NCBI GenBank assembly: GCA_902728285.1
Contig: CACVBU010000026.1
Coordinates: 1,922,001 to 1,986,000 of the forward strand
DNA: 64,000 nucleotides
Reading direction: 5' to 3'
Source of the DNA: Clytia hemisphaerica
Lineage: Eukaryota > Cnidaria > Hydrozoa > Leptothecata > Clytiidae
The notes beneath the pieces are model-generated. The model was not told where the DNA came from, made no database searches, and saw nothing but the letters and a program-made list of their open reading frames with translations. Position numbers and translations under genes: made by a program. Position 1 is the stretch's first letter. The number at the start of each line of letters is the position of its first letter. Below, piece after piece: positions 23,645 through 43,280 of this stretch.

Positions 23645-24060
23645 AGTAAACAAAGGCGTGGTAGAGTGGTTATCATCCTTGACTCCCGCCTGGGAGGCCC
23701 GAGTTCGATACCCACCGTGTCTCTACGATTCACTTGGCAAGTGAATATACCTTTGCCCGGGACAACCCATGCCATGTGAGGGGAATTGTGTACCATTACT
23801 CTGATACAAGAGTGTGGGTAGATTAGACAGACATTGTGACGTGCCGTGGCACTCATAAGGTTCGGCCTCGCGTGAGCATCGCTCTCCCAGTGTCGTTCGA
23901 GTGTCATGGTATACGCCATGGCTTGACAGCTCGCGTCTGTCAAGTCGCAGTGTCTGTCAGCGCCGTGATGCCTACTCCTTCGTGGGTAGGACCCATCCTG
24001 AATGCATTCGGAGGGCTCATATCTATCTATCTATCTATCTATCTATCTAGTAAACAAAGG
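23645..24060 (+). mobile_element. Complete tRNA-derived SINE with target-site duplication
   Basis: The head GGCGTGGTAGAGTGG is an A box, and GAGTTCGATACCC about 35 bases on is a B box, as in RNA polymerase III tRNA promoters. A ~320 bp body follows and ends in a (TATC)n tail at 24021-24049. The 12-base direct repeat AGTAAACAAAGG at 23645-23656 and 24049-24060 flanks it as a target-site duplication. A second, inverted copy of the body is at 52190-52437. Retroposition by a LINE partner is inferred from structure. Confidence 0.88.
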
Positions 24061-24235
24061 GTTGTAAAGTGGATTTCACTTACTGTACATTGAAGTGGCT
24101 TCATATATCAGTTCTAAGATATAAGAAAAGAATGATAAGAAGTTTTCGCATCGCACTTCCCTCGAGGAATTAGGGCAGAATATTTCACTTCTATTCTTTT
24201 GTAGGAAAGCCTGTATAATAATGCCTCTAAGAACA

Positions 24236-24380
24236 TGTTCGCACGTGACGGCTCCGTTTCGCTCCGGAAACGGAATGAAACCATTCTACTGGTTAGAAGT
24301 GACGTAACACTTCAATGTAACCAAAAGAATGGCTTCATTTTGTTTCGGAGCAAAACGGAACCGTCACGTGCGAACACGGT
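24236..24380. mobile_element. Short MITE with GTTCGCACGTGAC ends
   Basis: GTTCGCACGTGACGGCTCCG at the left is mirrored by CGGAACCGTCACGTGCGAAC at the right. Inner arms AATGAAACCATTCT and AGAATGGCTTCATT match. About 145 bp. The tentative stop codon of the last ERK exon would lie inside its right arm. Confidence 0.75.
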
Positions 24381-24443
24381 CTAAATAATTGGATTGGGAT
24401 GGTAGTAGTTTCCGACTTGCGATTTCATACTGAACGAAATATT
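24364..24443 (-). CDS. Tentative last coding exon of ERK
   Basis: The ERK reading frame leaves the exon at 24493 with one base of a codon. About 16 further residues would be expected. The first phase-compatible acceptor on the minus strand (CTATGATTAG, before 24443) gives an extension beginning EYFVQYEIAS and ending at a TGA (24366-24364). Its resemblance to the conserved C-terminal ELIFEETARF is weak and the polypyrimidine tract is poor. The true last exon may lie further downstream. Confidence 0.2.
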
Positions 24444-24492
24444 CTAATCATAGATAACAAAATTACTTTCAAAAGCAAAATAAGAATATCAC

Positions 24493-32722
<8,230 letters not shown>

Positions 32723-33482
32723 AGTGTTTTCTTTTGTAAAGTTCTAAAGTTAAAATCACATAAAATTTATAAAAAAGTAAGAAAAGAAACAGTATCGATG
32801 TTTCTGCAGAGGATTTCTGCACCCACTTTGACGAATGTCGTAGTCCGTATTCCGCCGGGAGCAAAGAGGTGGGAACGAAGTTGATATAAAAAAATCGGAT
32901 TTGTTTGCTCGCTTACTATTACCAATATAAATAATTTTCCAACGAATAAGCTGAAACATCGAGTAAAAATATTAATCCGAAGATGGATTCCGATAACAGA
33001 TAACCTAGGTATCGCACTCTTTTACTCTAGAAAAAAACAAAATTAAAGCGGGAAGCTTTCAATTCGAGTCAACTCAACCACCCTCAGCCTGTCTGCCTCC
33101 TTCCTCAGTCTGTCAGGTATCAGCTCTCTGAATTTTGCTGTGGTTTGCTTCCAAGTATTCCAAGTATTATAACTGTACAATATGGTGGTATACTACAGTA
33201 GTGGTAAGATCATCATACTTTCAAATATTGATGGAATATAAATAGATTTGTTGAGATTTAGACCACAGCACTTGCTTGCTGGCAGACGACCCTGCCGGTG
33301 CACCTGACAGTCGGGTCGTGCTGGCAGCTGCTGGGTCCTGGGACCTGGCCAGTCTGGTCAGTGTGGAAACGATGAAAAGTCCACGTCAAATTGTAATTTG
33401 ATTAAAGTGAGGTGCATGCCAAAAGAAGTTCAGCTTGCGGATGAAAGGCAGGCGAAATTAAGTAAGCCCCCCAACGGGTCCA

Positions 33483-33993
33483 GACGATCTCAATCGAACT
33501 GAATCGATGATCGAACCAGTCGAACTAAATCGAACGCAATCGACCGATTGAAATTCGATTGTCGAACGCAATCGAATCTCAATCGAATATTACCGCAATT
33601 TTCAGATTCGATTTCGATTGATATTATTATTCGATTGCGTTCGATTGATGTTCGATGCGTTCGATTGCCTTCGATCGTCAATTCATTGACCCCCGGATTG
33701 TTCATCGCATAATTTCTACGGGAAATCGAAAGTAATTTCATTCGGCTTGTGATGTTTGAGAGCTTGGATGTTGGAAAGCTGCAAGAATAAAGCCAGACGA
33801 TCTCAATCGAACGGAATCGACGATCGAACCAGTCGAACAAACAATCGAACAAACAATCGAACCAATCGAATATTACCCAGAATTTTGACGTTCGATTGAG
33901 ATTCGATTGCGTTCGACAATCAAATTTCAATCGGTCGATTGCGTTCGATTTGGTTCGACTGGTTCGATCGTCGATTCCATTCGTCTGGACGGG
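33483..33993. mobile_element. TCGATT-rich nested palindrome
   Basis: The outer arms are inverted copies: CAGACGATCTCAATCGAAC at the left and GTTCGATCGTCGATTCCATT / CGTCTGG at the right. A second CAGACGATCTCAATCGAAC start is at 33793, so one element contains part of another copy. ATTCGATTG and CAATCGAA recur more than twenty times. An open frame across the block encodes only repeat-derived R/S/I-rich sequence. Confidence 0.8.
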
Positions 33994-34202
33994 TCTAGGG
34001 CTGCTGAGCCCCGCCCCCGAAAGCCCTGAGATTTTGATATTCTCATGCCTAAAAGTTGCTCAAAATTTGTAGAAAAAGAGCTCGAATTGCTGGTACTAAT
34101 AAGAAAGAAGTGTATAAAGTCAAATGAATCATGACCATGGAGCCATTTTTTAGGAATTAATGGGATTAGGGATTAATGAATTAAAAGCGCTTTATATTTT
34201 AT

Positions 34203-37200
34203 TTACACTCTACGTCGTTATATGACGGTCAAGAGAGAGCGAGGTGGATGCGTTTAAACCTGGCGTAATGAAATGGGGCGTTAGAATGGCGCTGCTCCTT
34301 TCGTCTTGAAAAGCTTTGACTTACGCCAATATCTTACTTTATATTCACTCCTTACCTGCTTACGACCCTGGGTAACGCCCGCACATTTGCGGGGGAAATT
34401 TTGACTTAGGATTTGCATCGCCCGAACGCGCCCTGTCAACCGGGCGCAAAATAAACTCGCTGTGAAAAATAAATTACAGACTCAAAACAAAGCTCTTTCA
34501 TGTGATTTTTAATGTCTATCATGTTTGAAATAAGACAAAACACAAAATAAAAAAGATTTCCAGAGTATAAAAAAACATTTTCAGGAACTCTACCGTAGGA
34601 CGGCGTGAATGGGATACCCGGGGTGAATCGGATAATTTGTTTAATCGCCTCTCATACTTCACTGACGATGTCTTTTTCCATTCTGTTTTCAGATCACGTT
34701 CACTGATCGATCAAGCTATCGGAAAAATATGACTTCGAAGATTTGGAACATGTTCTTCGAAAATTGAAGAAGAAAACCTTCTGATTTTCGGACCCTTTTT
34801 TGAAATGCCGAATAAGAAATAATGAAGCGACCATGATTGGAGATTCCTTTGGCATTGTGTTCTAAGAAAGCCAGTTGTATACAATCTTTTGTTCACTAAA
34901 CGAAAAACAATGTCTATTCTTCGTATTTTCATTCTAAAGTTAGGGCGGAAAATTGTTTGCGTTAAAACGCGAATCGCCCATTTGCGCCCCAAGTTGAAGG
35001 CGTTGTTAAGTGATACGGAGCCGAGAAATGGAAAGGAGTTAATTATTGAATAATTAAAAAATATCAAATACCGTCATCATGTCATTTTTAATTACTGCCA
35101 CACTATCCCAAGAGGCTTGTTAGTGTTCAGAGTAGCTAGGAATAAATGTTCAAATGTTAATAGTCACTCATTGTTCATGTGAATACAATGTCTTTGTATA
35201 TTTTGTATAGTGATAATTTAGGAGTTTATATGTTATTATTTTCCAGAAGAAAATAGTGGAACAGGTAAGGCTACAAACACTTTACAACAAGATAAGAACA
35301 TTTATTAAAGTAACGGACGCCACGGTTTCTCGTCCTTCCTAAGAAATGTCTTTGACGAGAGGGATTATTTCTAAAGGCTTGATAATGAGACAGGGTACAG
35401 TATGAAGCAAGACATTATTTCCCGTTCGCTTATATGCTGTTCATTCTCTACAAATATTTCTGCAAACGGAAATTGGACAAAGGGGCAAGAAAGTATGACA
35501 CGGTGGAGCCCCTTCCTAGTGGAACAATTGGCAATAAATAATCGGCCCGGTGAGAAAATATGCCCCAGATATTTAAGAACCTGAGAAATTTTTATTTTCT
35601 ATATTCCTTACTTACTGTTCTTTTATCTTTCATTTTTCCAAAGAGTATAAAAGTTCTCACCGGGCACTGAGAGAGACAATGTTATGAAGTATTTTCTTTC
35701 GCTAAAAAAAGAATTAAAAAGTACATATTTTCCAAATAAGAGCTTAAAAAGTTTGCTGCCAACTACGAGTATACTAATGCATCTGAGCATTGACTACCAT
35801 ATAGAATTAATACTGTCTACCGTCTTTGTGTTCATGGCGAGTCCACGCTGGTTCTGAATTCTTTAAGTGCCACCATAATATACCCCTGTCTCAGTAACTC
35901 AGTGAAAATTTGAAATCGACCATCGCGGAGAAGTTATGAAACAAGTAAAACTTCACACACCGAGTCTGTATTTGTAATTGCCGGAGTACGGGAAAACTCA
36001 CTTTTTTCCTAGAATTCACTAATATATTTTCTTCAATTTTGACTGGGTTGACCTAGTTGTGGTATAGGTGTCAAAATACCGACAGTACTCTAAAGGGCCA
36101 TAACCTTTAAAGAAAATACTTTTTTTTGCTTCGTTTTTGCATTTTTAGAATCTTCCCCAAATTCTGCGTCGATCGGTAGGCAATTTGCAGGCACTTAAAG
36201 CAGAACCAAGGCCGCTGGAGCCTTTGAAATTCAAACTTTCGATGAAATTCAATGAGGTCAAAATTCTTAAAGTGGCTTGGCAGTGAACGTGTACCTGCGT
36301 GTACGTGTCAATTTGTACGTGCCGGTTTTTATCGGGACGGATCCTTGACCGGGTTACTGAAACAGGGGTGTATCGTACGTTTTCTTATCATTTTGTCAAC
36401 AAATTTTAGAGGCAACCAGAGCGTTATTGATAATCTTCTCCCGTCTCTGAAGTATCTGAGATTGTTCAGTACCTGAAATAAGGAGAAAACAAAAAAATAC
36501 GATGATCGGATTAATTTCTCTACTGTATTCTTTTTATCGACTCAGCTATCACACCCAGTATCGCTGCGAAAGTAGAAAAAGTTAGCTTTTCACGGGGCAT
36601 TTGTAGCGGTGGAATGATACTTGAGACAGGGGTATTCAATGGACGCTAAACGTCAAAATAGTGTTCATTTAAAATGTGCATAAACAACGGGATATGAACA
36701 CTGGGTTTTTTCCGAGCGCATTTTCTATTAACTTAACATGGCCTGTGAAACATGGGTGTGGGTGTGGGTGTGCTAGACTCTTCTGATCTGAGGTAAAAAA
36801 GAAATACGCACCTGCTGGGTGTGATAATTTTCTGCTTATAGATTCAACGCTATCTATCGTAACCGCGGAAAATAACGACCATATAACATGTGTTTGATGA
36901 CTCTATCGATCGATGCTTCGATGAAAATTTGATATTTTCGTAAGTTGTCCAGTTTCTCTAATGCTCTTCTTTTTTAATCATTTATTTACTTCTCCCTTTT
37001 CATTTTCTACTCTGGTACGAAACGGAAGCGTTAGATAAAAGAAACAAACTTGGATTTAGCTAATGTAGTCAGACCTTTCAGAGACGTTTCATTTTCTTAC
37101 ATTGCACTTTCTATCGTGCATTCAACCAACGCTTTCCACAGCGCACACTAATCAAAATTTTATTATCAATGATACTAAACGTACTACCCAAATATATATC

Positions 37201-38456
37201 CCTTAGGTATTACATTTTTATGACGCTCCATCTAATGAATAATTATATTGTGAGAATTGCATAAATTCAAATTATAACTTCGGCAAAACGTAATTTTTGA
37301 AAAATGGTATTGCTCCACCACAAAATATAGAGAGTGTCTGTTTATGTTTCGAATGGCGCCCCGTCAAATTCTATCCACTTCACCCCGAAACGAGTGACTC
37401 GATTTTCTTGTATTCGATTGAAGATTGTTCCTCGTAGAAGAAACTTTTGAAAATGAAATTTTCTAAACTCGCGAATTAGACCCCACTCGTCAAGTTCTGC
37501 GGTATAATTGGGTGGTAGGTCTCGTCTGGAAGAGGCATTTTGCCCAAAACCTTCCAATTCTATCCGATTCACCCCGTCCTACGGTAAATATAAATTTAAT
37601 GATGCAGTTTAAAATGTTTTTGGTCAGTAAAATGTTTCCTCAAGTAACTCATATCGCGCGTTCTGATTGGTCGGAGAAAACGAAAGTGGTTTTCGCGCGT
37701 TCTGATTGGTCGGAGAAAACGAAAGTGGTTTTCCTTTGTGAATTGTGCCCTTTTATTGAGTGAGATAAACTCTGTTCTAGTTTCCGACATGCTTCTAATT
37801 CTAAATTCAATGGCGGCGTATGAGGGAACATGACTTTGTGAAAGTTTAAACACGAAGGAAATATGATTAGATTTAAAGGTTAAAACTCTTCTTTTTCTCT
37901 TAGTTTGATAATCAAAAGATTCTACAATGTTTTGGGAGTCTAAATATCCAAAGGTTTTTTGTTTTCAATGGGAAAAAGTGGCAAAAAAGCAACTTTCTTT
38001 ACACTTTCTTTACTCTCTCGCCCGCACACGCCCGCAAATGTGCGGGAATGTGCAAGCGTTACCCAGGGTCTTACCTGCTTACGCCAATACGCCAAAAGTA
38101 ATTACTGCCTCACGCTGAATATATTCGGCGTGCTGTTCACTAGTTCCAGCCTGGCAGTCTGGAAAGGAGGGAAATTTTATACTGGAGCTGTACCAACTTA
38201 ACTAGGAAATTTTGAAGGATCTGCCGCCTCAAACCTCAAATCTACGCCGGAGATATCGATATCGAGATAATAATTTTTCACGTATTGGCGTAAGGAGTGG
38301 ATATTAAGATATCTGCGTAAGTAAAAGTTTTTTAATACGAGAGGGAGCACTGCTATTCTAACATCCGATTTCATTACGTCAGGTTTAAGCGCATGCATCC
38401 ACCTCGCTCTCTGCCTGTCCCTTGACCGTCATATAACGACGTAGAGTGTAAATAGA
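34203..38456. mobile_element. ~4.25 kb region bounded by long inverted termini
   Basis: ACTCTACGTCGTTATATGAC near 34207 reappears inverted near 38430-38450 (GTCATATAACGACGTAGAGT). The arms extend inward through the GAGAGCGAGGTGGATGC, GTAATGAAAT and TTACGCCAAT segments, and CCTGGGTAACGC near 34368 pairs with GCGTTACCCAGG near 38057. Further pairs are nested inside: CCGTAGGACGGCGTGAATGG at 34594 with GATTCACCCCGTCCTACGG near 37566, ATACCCCTGTCTCAGTAAC near 35860 with TTGAGACAGGGGTAT near 36622, and GCACTTAAAG segments near 35870 and 36192. No transposase frame was found. It is a large non-autonomous fold-back element or a stack of nested ones. Confidence 0.7.
37655..37732. repeat. 39-bp perfect tandem duplication
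   Basis: Two exact adjacent copies of a 39-base unit containing GCGCGTTCTGATTGGTCGGA and AACGAAAGTGGTTTT. It contains the CCAAT-like inverse ATTGG twice. It lies inside the large inverted-terminus region. Confidence 0.9.
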
Positions 38457-41090
38457 ATAGAAAGCTCAAGCCAGTCAGGTCCTCCTTTCACTTTATCAAC
38501 ATTACACGAACGGCAGTGTGCGCTAAATTACTTTGGTGTCACTTTCGATTTCAAGCAACAGGATGCGCGTACATAGCAACGGGGCTGGGTAGAAAAATCT
38601 AAACATAGAATTCAAAAAAAATACCGATCATCGTATAGAGCACTAAAAAATACCCCCTTTCTATGTTTAGTTTGTTCTACCTTGGATTATAACTGAAAAT
38701 ATCTTCAAATTACCTTTGTCCGCTATCAGCCCGCGCGGTAATCTTTGCCCGCTTCAATTCTTAGATACTGAATAAGAGAGGTGCGCTTAGCTAAGTCGTG
38801 CTCGCGGGCGATAAATTTATGTTCACTTATCTTGTATATTTTAGTGTATTTATCCAAAATGAAAAGGATGTTGACAAAATATGCACGGTGCTGACAAAAT
38901 ATACACGGCATTGATTATGACATCATTAAATATGTCAATGTCGATTCAACACCCGTTAAAGAAAATAATTTGTAAATAGTTCTTTTCATCGTGAAATTTA
39001 GAAATACGAACAAAAAAGAATCAAATTTAATATTTGTACTTCCTATCTAGATTACAGTATATTAGCGTTAGAATACGGTAAATTTTCACTTAAAATATTT
39101 CGCGATGGCGATGATACGCCCAATCGCGCCCACGGGAAAGTTCCAATTTTTAATTATCGGGAAATCGAGGAAACCGGTTCACCACGTGGATAAAAAACGT
39201 ATGGAATGAAACCTGACAGAAGGTTTTCAACCAGATTTATTCAGATAAAGCTATAAGAGGTTCATTACTTGTGGATTTTGAAACCTACATAAGCAAAAAC
39301 GAAAGTTGTTGGGAAGGAAAGAGTAAACGCAAGACAGAAGGTTTGGTTGTGTTGATCAGGTGTGTTTTTATTCTATCCGAACTAATGTTATAAAAGACCA
39401 AGGAGGCCCTGACTGTTTTGAGCTACTTTTAGGCGTGAGAAGTTTAAATATCCCAGGGCTTTATAGACCTAACTCTTCATACAAAAATTCCCGTACGAGA
39501 AACGCATATTTGGACTTTGTACCCTATGCTGCACGCAAGTATTTAAGCTAAAGTCCCGCAAAAGGGGGACAAAAATTAGTTTTTTTAAGTTTGCAAAAAA
39601 ATTCCACATAGAAGATCTTTTAAATTCAGTATGTGAATAGAGCAGTAAAAAATACAACTTTTCTATTTTTCCTTTTTTTTGCAAAAGTTCTATAAATGAA
39701 AATAAAGCGATAATGATGATTGAATACTATTCACTAATGATCCCGACACTATCGTAAAGCTAGAATCGCTTTGCGTCTTTTCCCTTGAGAATATGATTGA
39801 CAGATTAAAGTTTTTCACCCGCGTGGAGCTGGCAGGCATTTTGCGAGCGTTCTCGGCTCAATCCTCGGACCGTGTGCTAAAATGGTAGACATAGCTTTGG
39901 CAGATCATTTTGATGGAAGTTGTTGGAATGTTCTTGACAGAATATTATTTGATTGTCAATGATGACAGTGTCGTTATTAATTTTGTTAGATCTGACAAAT
40001 TGATGTTTGTAGTGCACTTCATAGTTTTGATTCCCATTGAAAAACCATATTCTGGTTTTCGTGTTATTAGATGCTGTTTTAGAGCTTTAGAGCTAGCCTG
40101 CCGTTTGGAGGGCTTACTTGCCCCCCCCCCAAACCCCCATGCAAGAAAAGCTGTAAGTGGGGAAAAATGATTGTTTGCCAATCTTGGGGATTTCCAAACT
40201 CAAAGAGTTTTTCCTGTGGTATATAATATGAAGACTCCCCAGATTGGCGAACATGAAGAAATAGAAGAAAAACCAAAAATTCACCCCCTGGAGAATATTT
40301 CGATTGTTTTTTTGTTCAATTGCAAACGTTTGTGAAAGCGCCAAATATTTTATTATCCAATCACGGCGAAATTGATTGTTTTATTTTGTCCAATCAGAAA
40401 ATTGCCGTACAATTGTTTAAAAAGAAGTATCCAATCAAACGAAGGTAGAGCGCTTTCATCCAATCAAAAAGGATTCTTTGAAAAAATAATGCTTGCATCA
40501 AATTCCCGCTTTAGTTTGATAACTAAAGATAAGAAAAAATTCATCAGACGCTTATAGGTACCCCCTGTGATTGATACCCCCTGTGACTTGAGTATATGTC
40601 AAGAAATGAAAAAATTGTATATTTTTGCAATTGAAAAGAATAATGATAGTTAGATAAAAGCAAGATAAAATATAGTTCCCAAGCCCCCATACCTTACTGC
40701 ATAAAAGTTAGATACCCCCAGAGATCATAGGTACCCCCTGAAATTAAAAAAAAATCCAGCCCCCAGCCTTTTTCAGGAAGATTTTGGTTGTAGCCCCCCC
40801 CCCCTGCGGGCTGGGGTTCATGCCATGAACAGGTAATTCATACTCAAAATTTTGTCTATATTGTGTTGTTGCACTTTTTTTAACAAACTTATAGAGAATT
40901 ATAATGTTAATGAAAAAGGCATAAAATAATGCTCTACCTCTACCTAAGGCAAGCAAAGTAATTGCTAACACCCACAAAAATTTGATTTTTTTTTGACCCA
41001 CACCCTACTTTACCAAAGCACTCATTAAATTTCAATCAAAATGTGGCTAAGAAATTTATCGTAAAAAATCCTTTCTCATTTTGGCTTTTT
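38457..41090. other. Intergenic DNA upstream of SNAP29
   Basis: No gene recognised. There is a small hairpin, GGGTAGAAAAATCTAAACATAG near 38588 facing CTATGTTTAGTTTGTTCTACC. C runs occur at 40121 and 40794. GGTACCCCCTG repeats at 40557, 40574 and 40730, followed by a C-rich block, may be remnants of another inverted-repeat element. Several ATCCAATCA motifs at 40357-40460 resemble CCAAT boxes but have no demonstrated role. Confidence 0.45.
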
Positions 41091-41113
41091 CTCTTAGATA
41101 ATATTATTTGAAA

Positions 41114-41824
41114 ATGGCTTATAAAAGTAATTTTGGAAAGAATCCCTTTGAGGATGAAGATGAAGATAAGTTTCAAGATCTTTCTGATGATCCTGAATTG
41201 ATGAATATTCGGCAACAACAAGACCTTTACAGACAAAAAATGGTGCAAAGCAGTAATAGATCAGTTCAAATGATCATTGAATCCCAAAGCACTGCAATGG
41301 AAACTTCAGAGGCATTACGTAAACAAAGAGAACAACTGGAAAGAACTTCCAAAAATCTTGACAAGATAAATGGGGATCTTGATGAAAGTGACCGCAATAT
41401 AACATCTTTGAAAAGTATTTGGGGAACAATGAGTAATTGGTTCAAAAAACCTGTGAAGAAGGTTGACAATGTGACTGATCAACAGGGACCTTCGTCAGAA
41501 GAAGAAGACAAACAATTACAAGCTGAGACAAAACAGCTGCAACAAAATCTAAGAAACTTAGATAATTTTGATGTCCATTCTAGCTCATACACAGGATCAA
41601 GCAGCGGTGGTGCTAGGTATCAAACAGAAGAAGATGACATTGTGGATAAAAATCTTGATACAATGCTAGCTGGCTTGACCATGTTGAAGGGCCAAGGAAT
41701 GGCACTTGGGAAAGAAATTGATGAGCATAATGATATGCTGGAGGATATTCAACGGAAAACAGACAAATCTGATGTGAGGATTGAAGATCAAAACAAGAGG
41801 ATGAATAAGATTCTTAGACGATAA
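41114..41824 (+). CDS. SNAP29: SNAP-29 SNARE protein
   Basis: One exon encodes 236 residues from ATG 41114; a TTG two codons earlier is in frame but not needed. SNAP29 is a Qbc-SNARE that pairs with a syntaxin and a VAMP to fuse endosomes, autophagosomes and other vesicles. Two SNARE coiled coils (about 34-96 and 174-233) carry the central-layer glutamines at Q71 and Q194. An early NPF motif (10-12), an acidic stretch EDEDEDKF and the complete absence of cysteine distinguish it from palmitoylated SNAP-25/SNAP-23. Length fits the family. An acceptor-like TTTTTCTCTTAG ends at 41097, 16 bases before the ATG, suggesting a 5'-UTR intron or trans-splice site. No intron interrupts the coding part. 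Confidence 0.94.
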   Translation: MAYKSNFGKNPFEDEDEDKFQDLSDDPELMNIRQQQDLYRQKMVQSSNRSVQMIIESQSTAMETSEALRKQREQLERTSKNLDKINGDLDESDRNITSLKSIWGTMSNWFKKPVKKVDNVTDQQGPSSEEEDKQLQAETKQLQQNLRNLDNFDVHSSSYTGSSSGGARYQTEEDDIVDKNLDTMLAGLTMLKGQGMALGKEIDEHNDMLEDIQRKTDKSDVRIEDQNKRMNKILRR

Positions 41825-43220
41825 TATTTGAAGAAAAGTTTTCTTTTCATTAAAATTTAATTTGTTGTTTTACGGGCCAAGCTACCAAAGGCAGCAAAAA
41901 CTATTACATCTTTACAAAAATGCAAAATGGAAAATAAAAAGACACAAAAAGCTCAAATTCATGGATAAAATGAAAAATTGAACATAAAATTCACAAAACC
42001 TAGAGAAAACTACCAAAATTTAGGAAATTTGGCAGTCTGTAAACAATGAAGATAAAAATGTACTACCAGGATCAATTTTATTTTTATTTTGATTTTTGGA
42101 ATTTTAGGGTTGGTTGGGCCTGTAAAACTATTAATCAAATTGGTCTCGTCTAACTTCACATTTTGTGCTCTTACACTGAAAAGGGAAATGTGTCTTTTTG
42201 TAATTGTTATTGAATTGTCATTAATTGAGTTGCTTTAAAAAACTTTTATCTTGTCTTTCGACTCTTTAACACCAGTATCTAAAAAATGATGACTTTTCAA
42301 CTTTTCTTTTGATAACAAAAATACATAAAGTAGAAATTAATTTTAATAAATAAATAAAACGAAAAGCTTATCCTGAAAAATATTTGTTGAAATTTTTTTT
42401 GAATAATAATTAATTTTCTGGCTATTTTATTACAACAATTTTAATTCTGTCCCAAGTATTTTTTCAATTAAATTATTTTGCATTATATTTTTAGTAATCT
42501 GTCTTCAAGTTTGATTGCAGTTTTTTATTATTTTAACTCCTTTCAGCTCCTTTCAGTATTTTTTTTGTTATACTACATTGATATGTTTCAATTCACTAGT
42601 GATAAAATGTCTTTAGGTCATTTCTGAGATCTATCAAATTTTGAGCATATTCCCCACTAACAGCGCTTGAGATCTTCCATAAAATACTTACTCAGATATA
42701 AGCATCTATATAATAATATTTATAATAACAACAATATTTTTATTTCAAGTTTCATACTCTTGTTTGTTTTTTATTCAATATACCTATAAATCTGAGATTG
42801 CTAACAAGTTCTTTAAATTATGTCAAGTTTCTCCTTGGACTTAAGAGGATTCACTTCACGAACATGTACATTAGCAAAGCACAGAGGTAATAAGACAGTA
42901 GATGGAGTTTCAACTTTTCTAAAATAGAGTAAGTGAAGTGGTTTTATAGCTTTTCTAAAAGCAAAAAAGCAAAAGTCTACTGACAACAATGCAATAAAAT
43001 AAAAAAGTTGCTTAGTATCTTGTGTTTGAACTTGAAAGAATTTGATCTTAATGATGAACAAAATTGTAAATCTGAAAATACTGTATTTAACTGCAATCAT
43101 AAAGCCCATAGAAATTGAGAAATTCTACTGAGAAACATGTGTTGAAGAAATGAGTGTTTTTTAAATTGTCTCCATGTTTTTGGCAGCAAAGTTATTTAAC
43201 TACATTATTTCTACTTTTTT
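41825..43220. other. SNAP29-TBCE intergenic interval
   Basis: AT-rich DNA holding the SNAP29 3' UTR. A minus-strand frame at 42813-43109 is open for about 98 codons and lysine-rich, but it has no recognisable domain. No MITE with clear ends was identified. Confidence 0.5.
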
Positions 43221-43280
43221 TATTCAGAAATAATTACTTTAACTTATAAAAAGTACTACAGAAAGAAAAATCAACAAAAT

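Noticed and set aside
23626-24093. Open frames on both strands around 23.6-24.1 kb
   Set aside because: Explained by the SINE body, which is relatively GC-rich and so has few stops.
33490-33930. 146-codon minus-strand frame
   Set aside because: Entirely inside the TCGATT palindrome; the periodic R/I/S-rich peptide follows from the repeat.
42813-43109. 98-codon minus-strand open frame between SNAP29 and TBCE
   Set aside because: No recognisable domain or convincing splice partners; the amino-acid mix fits translated AT-rich DNA.
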